DNA from: Panicum virgatum
Taxonomy: Eukaryota; Streptophyta; Magnoliopsida; Poales; Poaceae
NCBI RefSeq assembly: GCF_016808335.1
Contig: NC_053146.1
Span: 8,811,015 to 8,875,014 of the forward strand
Reading direction: 5' to 3'
DNA: 64,000 nt
Shown here: positions 55,920 to 64,000 of the stretch, one piece after another
Layout: each line of letters starts with the position of its first letter
How positions within the stretch are numbered: the first letter of the stretch is position 1
Position numbers and translations under genes: made by a program
Notes under the pieces: generated by a model
The model's database searches: none
Seen by the model: only the letters and a program-made list of their open reading frames with translations
Told to the model about the DNA's origin: nothing

Positions 55920-57028
55920 GATTCTATTGCGGGATTAGTAACACTAACACCCTAAAAAAGTTCTCTAGGAAAAAGGTTGATGAGGTCTAGAGCTGCACGA
56001 AGGTTTCATCTCCAAGGATTGCTCTTTGTAATCATGTAAACTAGAGCCCAAGCGTTCTAGATATATAGTAGATACTAGAGGTTCGATTCTTTTCCAGCTG
56101 TAGGATTCTCATCACCAACGAAGATCTGGGTGGAAAATAGCTTCGGCCAGTTGCAGCAACCAACGAAGATAACGAAAAGAAAAATTAAACTTATGACTAT
56201 TGCTGCTCTTGACGATCAGGCTACGCCATGCCAGACAACAGGCCGTAGACATAAAAGTTGTAGCATTCTCATCATGCTTGTTCTTATGTTCTTGAAAGCC
56301 TTGAGTTCCTGACACCTTCTAATCCTGCGGAATAAACCATGTAGATGCCAGGGGAATGTTATCTATGCTGGAGGAGGCATTGTGGCGGGCATTGCAAACA
56401 AGAAAACACATCACTGTTGCCTTGTGTCGCCCTAACTTATGTGGGTCTGTGGGTTTAGGTTTCAACGGATCGTTTTCGAGCCATATATATTCCTATGTAC
56501 TAGCTCTAGTCATTAATTTACATGATGTTTTGGACAAACAAAATGAATGACCTTTAGTTTGTTTTCATGTCCAAAACGTTGTGTATTACTAATAATAAAT
56601 GGAGGGAGTTCTAGGGCAACCAACACCAACATGATACAAGGTCTGATTAACCCAGAGAGGTTCCTAGCATTAAATAGGTTCTGTGGTGGAACTGGAGTCT
56701 GGAGCGGATTCAGTTGTGCTTCTTACATCAGCTTCAGCCTTAGGTTGATGATAAATAATGTGAAATTATGATAAAGCTGAAACAACGTGATCATCAGCAG
56801 ATGCCTGCTCATCGACATAACGTGCCTTTTGCACAAATGCTTCTTAACAGGCATATGAGCAGGCACCACATGCAACAGCTGAATTCAGTAGCGTCTGAAA
56901 ATGCCAGGTCAATTTCGTGGCGTCTGATCCGGTAGTTAATTGCGGGCCAATATTGGCAGGCATACAAGTTGCTAGGGCCCGTGAGAATTCACAAGCTTAG
57001 ACGACAATTCAGTTTTTTATTGTTTCAT

Positions 57029-57197
57029 TAGGGGTGCCAATTGATAACCATTAGGTGCCCCTCCAACCCTCTCTAGTTCAAAATTTTATACTAATTCTCC
57101 AAAACTATATCTCAATTTGGAAAACTAGTACAAACTTTTAAAATAAAGATGGTTGGAGGTGCACCTAAAGGTCACCCATTTGCACCTAAGTGTACCT
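57029..57197. mobile_element. Small MITE with TTAGG...CCTAA ends
   Basis: TTAGGGGTGCCAATTG ... TTAGGTGCCCCTCCAACC at the left mirrors GGTTGGAGGTGCACCTAAAGG ... TGCACCTAAG at the right. About 170 bp, not present at the same place in R copy A. Confidence 0.6.
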
Positions 57198-57260
57198 GCT
57201 GCGCCTGACGACGATTAGACGCAAGTCTCATCCGGCAAAGTCTCGTCCGGCAACCATATA

Positions 57261-57515
57261 CTCACTCTGTCCTGAAATGTAAGGCATTTTGGTTTGTCAT
57301 AAGTCAAACTGTTCCGAGTTTGACCAAGTTTATAGATAAAAGTAATAACATTTTGAATGTCAAATGAAAATAATTAGATCCATTATGAAATATACTTTCT
57401 TAATTTACTTATTTGATGTGTTAGATGTCACTATTCTTCTCTATAAATTTGGTCAAACTTAGACTAGTTTGACTTAGAACAAAGCAAAATGACTAATATT
57501 TCAGGACAGAGGGAG
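57261..57515. mobile_element. Stowaway MITE
   Basis: CTCACTCTGTCCTGAAATG ... TTTCAGGACAGAGGGAG with TA on each side (57259-57260 and 57516-57517). The R copy at 54310-54330 has the same host text (GGCAACCATATA) without the insertion. Confidence 0.85.
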
Positions 57516-58560
57516 TATGTGGATTATTGGCATGGCATCATGGTGATTCAATCTAGACATAAAACTAACTGTTACCACCGACGTGTGGATTCCATGGCTG
57601 TTGTTGCTGCTTCTCCATCCTGGTTGGAGGGATATGTTCAAGAATACAACAAAATTGTTACTTGAAGATTCCTGATGCCTTCTAAACCTATAGAATGAAG
57701 TACTTCACCGAATACCATATGAGGGTCGATCTTCTCAATTTTCACGGCACGAATTGGAAAAGTACAGGTCCGGAAAGGTTAATCTCTGTACACACAAGGA
57801 GTTTATGAAGACTGAAGAAAAGACTTGGTCACAGCATTGTAGTTTTCTGATATGCTTGGAGAAGGGAATATGTATCAACGCAATTTCTGCCTTTTCATAG
57901 TGACATTTCCTGAGGTACAAGTTTAAATGGTCACACAACAACATCAGACTCACATGCATACGAGGCTGTGCACGAGCACACAGATTGATATGCGTGGATG
58001 AAAAGTGTATAAATATCAACAGTACAACATCACAGTCCATACTGGTTGGTGGGATATCGGTCAAAGTACAACATTGTTAGTTGAAAATTCATGATGCCTT
58101 CTAAACCTATAGAATGAAGTACTTCACGAATACCATCTGAGGGCCGATCTCCATTTTCACGACACGAATTGGACAAATACAGGTCCGGGAAGGTTCAGCT
58201 CTGTGCACACAAGGAGTTTATGAAGACTGAAGAAAAGACTTGGTCACAGCTTTGTAGTTTTCTGATATGCTTGGACAAGGGAATATATATCAACGCAATT
58301 TCTGCCTTTTCATAGTGACATTTTCTGAGGTACAAGTTTAAATGCTCACACAACATCACACTCACATATATACGAGGCTGTGCACGAACACAACACATAT
58401 TGATATGCGCGGATAAAAAGTGTATAAATAAGTAAATATCAACAGATCATACTCATCACGTCCTCATCACACACCCACACGGTTATTGAACACACATGTC
58501 AAATAAGATTGGAAAGAATGTTGGCACACACGCTTGGACAAGTAAGCACTAGATCTTTGG

Positions 58561-60650
58561 AATATGAAGTGTAGGCTTGTTTATCAATGGTTATACATAG
58601 GTTTGGTGATGGACATTGAGCCTAATACCTTCTTCACACTCCAACTTAGTCCTTAGTTATTCTTAGCTTAAAAATATAAGTTTGGTCTTTTTAGCCCGAC
58701 ACTTAATATTTCTAGACAAAATGTTTAGGCTGCTTTCCACCCATAGTCATACGTCTCACATAGGGAAAAAATCAAGTGGTGTTCGGTCTGAAGAACGAGT
58801 CTTCATATATTGGTTGGAAGATACTAGGCGGTACCTTCCTATACTACTCTTGTTGATTATTACTGGACGTTGATCTAATATATGAATTAAAAAAATTAAT
58901 TTTGAAAGGCAAAAGTATTTTTGCAATCTAAATAGATAAAAAAATAAGAAAACTAATATCGGTACCGGCCACACCTATTTTGGACCGGTCCCACACATTT
59001 AGTATCTTTTTAATGTACCTCCTATATCTCAACCATTGATTTTTACTGCGATTATCTTCTCACTTGTAACATTTTCCATTTTTTGTGGAATCGAATTGCT
59101 TGATCCACCACCACCTCATCCCTATAAAGGCAATGATTAATATAAGTACGAGGGATTATTAATTCGAACAAAGTTTGTGGGATGATGGACTTGTGATGGA
59201 CTGATGGTTTTTCAACCCAAACACTTGATAAAACTTTAAAAGTAAGCTCAAACTGATCGAAGCCAAATGTGTCCGCCTATGTGATGCACACCATCGATTT
59301 GAGAATTCCAAACTTCTCAGATGTAATATAACCAGGCCAGATTTCATTGCAGATTGTTATTGGCTCACACTGCAGTGATTCATAGAGGGCCATAAAGGGT
59401 CCGAGATTCATATGGCAGCTTATTAGTTCTCAGTGCCTCCTATATACTCCTAAACCTAATAAATAGTATTTTCTCTAATTATTGCGCCAGTCATCACGTA
59501 CGGTGCATGGAACCAGGAAGACAACACACATCATAGGAGTCTTGCGTGCCTGCTGACTTGAAGGAGTACACATGTGTCCCTCCTGCATGATGTTTACACG
59601 TTTCTGGTGCAGAGCAGCGTGGTGCCTGCTTGTATATGTGCCGTCGCGTCAGTTCGTCTACAACTAACAAGAACAAAGCATGCCAAGTTTTAATTTGTAA
59701 GAACAAAAGAGGAATGTATTTCGACGTTTTCTTGGTTAAGGTTCAGCGTGATCTGAGAAAATTTGATTAATTTGTGACCCCTGTTGCCTATAAGCCATCA
59801 TATCTCTGGAGAATTCAAAAGGTCATATGTAATTCTGGCTAGATTTAAATTCAACTTGTTATTGCCTCACCGTGAAACACAGAGTTCACTTACATCCCAA
59901 GTACAGGCTAGACGTGGTCTGCTCCGGCTGACGTTGTAGATAAAACATATCAATATCATAGATGCCCTGTAAAAATGAAGAGCAGAGATATTCACGCTGA
60001 TGTGTGGTTTCCTTTTGTTCCACTCATGTCACAAGATGTAGCAGCTTAATTTATGGTGTGTTTGGATAGGTTCTTAAGGCCTGGCCAAGCACAACGCAGC
60101 TTCGTTTTGTTTGGTTATCCGTAAAGCGCTTCAGTCAAAGCCTAAATAATGCAAAAAAAAGATCTCTAGATAGGAACTACCGTATTACTTACTGTATTCT
60201 ATTAGCTAAGTTCAGCCTCGAGGACCACGACCCCTACCACCGTGCGCCCGAGAGCCTTGACCGCCTGCCATCGTCACGGCGGGGTACGAAGGTGAGATCG
60301 TCAAATTGGGAATCACAGGCTGGACTAACCTCCGAATAGGTTTCCTGCGATTGTCAAAAGCTGGGCTCTTCTGTGGGCTGGGCCCCTTCAATTGGCCCGG
60401 AGAGTCAGGTTTGGAATTTGAAAATTGAACCAGCGTAGAAAGTGGACAACTAATCTCAGCCTGTACTACATGTCATCTACTTTTATAGTTGTACTCCTAG
60501 GGCAGACAACTAATCTCAGCCTGTACTAGCTAGGACACGTATTGAACCCGCAACCAAACATGGACCAGCAGGCACTCATATATAGTCCTATCAGCCATAT
60601 GGAAAATACCTCTGCACATCAACACCTCATACCAAGAATGACATGTTATG
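58561..60650. other. Intergenic, no gene supported
   Basis: No domain-bearing frame. A GGTACC-rich block near 58830-59030 resembles 31500-31640. A short GC-rich piece at 60210-60300 could encode a few residues but no motif. Confidence 0.35.
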
Positions 60651-61669
60651 TAGGGACGAAAATAGTCGGGAACACTCGGGAAAACTCCCTAACCGTTCCT
60701 GTTCCTTAATTTTTTTTACCGGGAACGGAAGCGGGAACGGGAAAGGCGGACGGGAAAACAAATGCGATAATACGGAATATCGGAAATGGAACATATCGGT
60801 CGGGAACGATTATGATCGGGAACACCGACACATGTAACCAATCAAAACATTTAGCTCGACACATAAATAACTAGAATACATCATTCATATGCAAAAATAC
60901 ACAGAATGGCAGAATCAGGTAATAAGATAATTTGATAAATTAACATGCATGCAACAATCAAATCTTCAAACAGCTCGGTCACGAGCCACCCACACGACAC
61001 GTCCACACGCAACATCTCCAATAGCAACAGACCAACAGTCCAGGAGTCCAACAGATCAGAGACACAATTCAAAGGTCCAAATTAAATAAATGCATCCACA
61101 TTGGTCGGAAGTAACACGAGCCGTTGTGACCCCTGGCGCCTATGTGGTTGCACGCCTGCACCCGCCGCTCCCCTGGTTGCCGGCCGGCGCGCACCCTGTG
61201 CTACCTGCCTGGGCACGGCTGCGCGGCATGGGGCTGCCTGCTCCCTGCATGTGCCTGCTCAGTGCTGGGGGCCGGGCGCGTGAGGGACCAGAGAGGGATC
61301 CAAATCCAAGGTCGCGACGGCCGACGAGGAGGCAACACTGTGACGGTGTGAGAGCTAGAGGTCAAAGGCGGCTGGGGCTGGCGAGTGGCGAGATGGAGCG
61401 GGAGGGGGCTAGCGAGTGGCGGCTGGGGAATTCTGATGGTCAGGGTGAGGAACTGAACTGGAGAGGGGATTGGGTATTAGGGTCCGTTTGGATGTAGATA
61501 TTGGGAGAGGTGGAATTGAATTGGGTTCAATACCAAAGTAGTCATGGTATTGAAATGGCCACAATTCGAATGTTATTGTATGGATGACCATTGAATTGGC
61601 TTTTAGAATCCTAGCAAGTAGCTAAAATCAATTTCCTGTTTTGATGCAAAATCATGGAATTGACTGGAG

Positions 61670-61912
61670 GAGGCCGGTAGCAGTCACCACCAGGGTTAAC
61701 CATTTCGTTTTCGTTGTAAATCCCGGTGTTTAGCGGAAACAAAATTTCGTTCCGAAATTTCGGTAAATTTCGGCGAATTTCGGTGAATTTTGGCCGAATT
61801 TTTTTGAATGTTGAATTTTCAAACGAATTTTTGCGAAAAATACCGAAATTTTTTTTCCCGGTAACTAGCGAAAACGAAATTTTTCGCCGAAATTTCAAAT
61901 CCTGGTCACCAC
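61670..61912. mobile_element. AAATTTCGG-rich MITE-like insertion
   Basis: CCAGGGTTAACCATTTCG at the left and CGAAATTTCAAATCCTGG at the right are loosely inverted. Between them lie many AAATTTCGG/CCGAAATTT words (61745-61900). It lies inside the nested TIR element. Confidence 0.45.
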
Positions 61913-61959
61913 GGCGGCACATAGTAGGAGGAACGAGCTCGACCCCGGCCATGGCGGGC

Positions 61960-62175
61960 GGATCTCAGCAGCCGCGACCATGGGGGAGCTCGACCAACCA
62001 TGGGAAAGAAGGAGGGCCTCGACCAGCCATGGGGAAGATGGTGGAGGTCGACCGGCCATGGGGGAGAAGGGGGAGATCAACCGGCCATGGCAGATCTCGC
62101 CAGCCGGTAGGCGATGGTGAAGAAGGGGGCACCGATGGGGGAGGTCGACCGGCCATGGGGAAGAAGGGCCGCCCA
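61960..62175 (+). repeat. Minisatellite of CGACC(G)GCCATGGGG units
   Basis: The word GACC(A/G)(A/G)CCATGGG recurs at about 61976, 61992, 62020, 62050, 62080 and 62150, with spacing of 16-70 bases. Open frames across it encode low-complexity Gly/Arg peptides only. Confidence 0.55.
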
Positions 62176-62946
62176 TGGGGGAGCTCGGCTGCTAGGGAAG
62201 AAGGGACGCCGAGAGCTCGCGCCGCCGCTCGCCATCCTCGCGGTCGGTGCACCACCGCTCGCCTTGCTGGAGCAGGAGAAGACGAGGGGAAGGAGCTCTG
62301 TGGTGAGGGGGCTGGTGCGTGAGGGGAGAAGGTCTCCGGCGAGGGGAGGGGGAGGGGCTACTGCGTGGGGGAGGTTTCAGGCGAGGTGCGCAGCCGCTGC
62401 CACACGAGGCGAGCGTCAGATTCTGTTTTTGTTTCGCATGGGGAAGGAGGAGGTTTGTTTCTAGTGAATACGGAGGAGGAGGCCTCGGTATCGTGGGCTA
62501 GGTCGAGCAAGCAGATGGAAAGTCGCACGGTATTGGAGCTCGTTTCCGCCTGCGAATGTCAAGATCATCCAAACAACAGAATTGAGGGTATTCGAGGCCA
62601 ATGCCAATTCTTGGGTCTCAATACCAACATCCAAACGGGCCATTAGGGTTCGGGTGGGGGAGCTGGCGGTGGATTGGCTTGGTGGGCCGAGGTGAGGGAA
62701 GGAAGTATGGGCTAAAATGAAGGTTGTGGCCCATGAAAATGGGAACAACCGCGGGATTTTTCCCGGCTGAAAATGGGAACCGTGAAAATGATCGGGAAAA
62801 CACCCCAACTGTTTCGGTTCCTATTCCGGCCCGTTTTCCTGTTTTTTCCCCATTTCCTGTTTTTTCCGAGAAAATGGTTTACGGTCGGATTAAACGGTAA
62901 ACGGAGCCGGTCAGGACGGGATTTTCCCGTCCTGTTTTCAACTCTA

Positions 62947-63319
62947 ATTGTATGTCGATACCTAGTCTGAATCTACAGGAAAATGTAGCTCAGACTGATG
63001 CTAAGGATCGAGACCTACCATTCCACAACAGTAGGCAGGCAACTCAGATGCTAACCGGCTGAGTAGGGTGCCTTCACTTTTGAGTTTGACATGGTTTACT
63101 TCGACTGGCTTCAGTAGAAATCTATTCCCAACAGGGCCAATTGCCTCGAGGCTGACTCAGATCACCGGAGCTGAATGATCGCAGGTGATTGACGGGGAAT
63201 GATCAAGATGAACGGTCAGGGATCGTTGAGTGGCACAATGTCTGGACTTTGGACATAACAAGAAGCTACATATCAAGGTCTGTAGCAGTCTTGATGTCAG
63301 CAACTGAGATTCTTCAGTT
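62947..63319. other. Intergenic, nothing recognised
   Basis: No gene motif or repeat pair noted. Directly upstream of the hAT transposase relic and possibly part of it beyond recognition. Confidence 0.3.
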
Positions 63320-63580
63320 TGTTAAAGCTGCAGATTGCTAAATGTCTCCATTGCATATCGGATTCTCTTAACTATTCTAGTGTAGCATCAACTGATAGAA
63401 GCTTCTCCAAATTGGAATTGTTGAGAAATTGTCCAAGATAAACTATATTAAAAGAAAGATTGAATGGCTTGGCTATGTGTAGCATTGAGAAGGATATATT
63501 TTGGATAACATTAATCTTGATACAGTTCTTGAAGATTTTGCACCAAGAAATGCCCAAAGACGATTTTTTACAAAAAACTG
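63320..63580 (+). pseudogene. hAT transposase C-terminal (dimerisation domain) relic
   Basis: The plus strand, across two frameshifts and one stop, encodes SVASTDRSFSKLELLRNC, then ERLNGLAMCSIEKDI, then a DNINLDTVLEDFA-type tail. This order is that of the hAT C-terminal dimerisation domain found in plant hAT and TTF-type hAT proteins. Residues before it are too eroded to read. It stops near 63580. It lies 370 bases right of a hAT-like element, but no TIR links the two. Confidence 0.75.
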
Positions 63581-63739
63581 AAGCATTATATTTTTATTTG
63601 AGGTAATCATAATAGTTATTGTTAGTTTTTTGTTACACTATTATTATATTTTAATTGAGATATACATATATTGCAAAGTATTTTTTTATTCGTACTATAT
63701 ACTGTGATTTTGAGACTAAAAATTATTCTCGCCAAGGGG

Positions 63740-64000
63740 CCCTTAAAATTATAGAGCCAACCCTGAGCAGAAACGGCCGATTCACGCCTTCCTCTGGAGC
63801 CTGGCTGCGGGGATGACTTTGCACGCCATGAGACTAAAGCAAGCAACCAAACTAGCGCTACCTGCATCCCACGGTCCTGGTTCAGCGTGCTGCACGGGAC
63901 CAATCGCTCCCTTTGTGTTCTTTCTCATCGTGCTCCTGTTCATGGAAGACCTGAATTCCCGACACCTTCTAATCCTGTGGAATAAACTATGTAGATGACA
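63740..64000. repeat. Repeat R, copy F (end only, cut by the window)
   Basis: From about 63920 the text CCTGAATTCCCGACACCTTCTAATCCTG then GGAATAAACTATGTAGATG matches R at 29215-29262, 46550-46600 and 56300-56350. The left part does not match clearly. The copy continues beyond the window. Confidence 0.6.

Larger units (their letters stand above)
55920..58560 (+). repeat. Repeat R, copy E, with a 2x tandem segment
   Basis: Matches copy A over nearly its full length: GGATTAGTAACACTAACACC, CCTGACACCTTCTAATCCTGC, AGCGTCTGAAAATGCCAGGTC, then the GGTTGG(A/T)GGGATAT...AAGGAGTTTATGAAGACTG segment. The last segment is present twice in tandem (start words at 57620 and 58042, period about 422). Two MITEs lie inside. 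No conserved frame. Confidence 0.75.
61480..62642. mobile_element. Nested TIR element (GGGTCCGTTTGGATGT ends)
   Basis: GGGTCCGTTTGGATGTAGATATTGGGAG at the left mirrors CTCAATACCAACATCCAAACGGGCC at the right, with TTA on both sides (61477-61479 and 62643-62645). Inner text GAATTGGGTTCAATACC also recurs inverted. It contains a further MITE-like piece and a GC-rich minisatellite. Confidence 0.68.
60651..62946. mobile_element. Non-autonomous hAT-like element with nested insertions
   Basis: Left end TAGGGACGAAAATAGTCGGGAA and right end (inverted) TAGAGTTGAAAACAGGACGGGAA pair up. The subterminal regions are rich in GGGAAC/GTTCCC words. The flanking 8-mers ATGTTATG and ATTGTATG agree at six of eight positions, in keeping with an old 8-bp hAT target duplication. 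It holds a second TIR element at 61480-62642 but no transposase. Confidence 0.65.

Noticed and set aside
61726..62464. Long Gly/Arg/Pro open frames
   Set aside because: They arise from the CGACCGGCCATGGGG minisatellite and the AAATTTCGG-rich insertion inside nested transposons.
1..64000. CRISPR arrays, rRNA or tRNA genes, bacterial-type operons
   Set aside because: None seen. The repeats present are transposon subterminal repeats, tandem satellites or LTRs, and the window is plant nuclear DNA.

Overview
The window is nuclear DNA of a grass, probably a panicoid such as the sorghum, sugarcane, maize or millet group. The evidence is spliced genes with GT-AG introns, a GC-rich intronless gene typical of grasses, Stowaway/Tourist-type MITEs, a CACTA end carrying the TTTGCCGAGTG subterminal repeat known from grass genomes, Helitrons with TCTTACTATT starts and CTAG ends, and nested LTR retrotransposons with initiator-Met-tRNA primer sites. 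Species is inferred, not shown.

Layout. 185-5244: a small Ty3/gypsy chromovirus (Reina-like), minus strand. About 5250-12200: a Mutator-like element with long TIRs, a decayed mudrA-like transposase, a decayed plant-mobile-domain (PMD) gene, and a small convergent ORF. 13207-13705: a two-exon 8-cysteine secreted lipid-transfer-like protein. 14831-19308: an apparently intact nine-exon kinase with an MCA-type N-terminal domain, minus strand. 21.8-23.7 kb: MITEs and a CACTA end. 24026-24589: an intronless invertase/pectin-methylesterase-inhibitor-like protein. 25.7-28.6 kb: two solo LTRs around a class III peroxidase relic. These three genes (13.2, 14.8-19.3 and 24.0 kb) are the only ones that look intact.

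From 28.6 kb to the end no intact host gene was found. A noncoding repeat, here called R, occurs several times (about 28.6-31.3, 32.6-33.0, 39.4-54.6 and 55.9-58.6 kb, and an end at 63.9-64.0 kb) and serves as host for nested insertions. These are two Helitrons, a TIR element carrying a captured bHLH fragment (39573-42246), a 3.7 kb LTR-like insertion (42454-46131), a 7.2 kb copia element (46879-54114) and MITEs. A large palindrome centred near 32.32 kb has one arm split by a solo LTR (33119-33607) and by a 5.1 kb copia element with 122-bp LTRs (33768-38889), which itself holds a solo LTR in its coding region. The right end carries a nested hAT-like stack (60651-62946) and a hAT transposase relic.

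Insertion boundaries were set by reading target-site duplications, paired termini and, for several insertions, comparison with unoccupied copies of the same host repeat in this window. Coding calls rest on motifs read by eye. No database search was possible, so family names are recognitions and not alignments.
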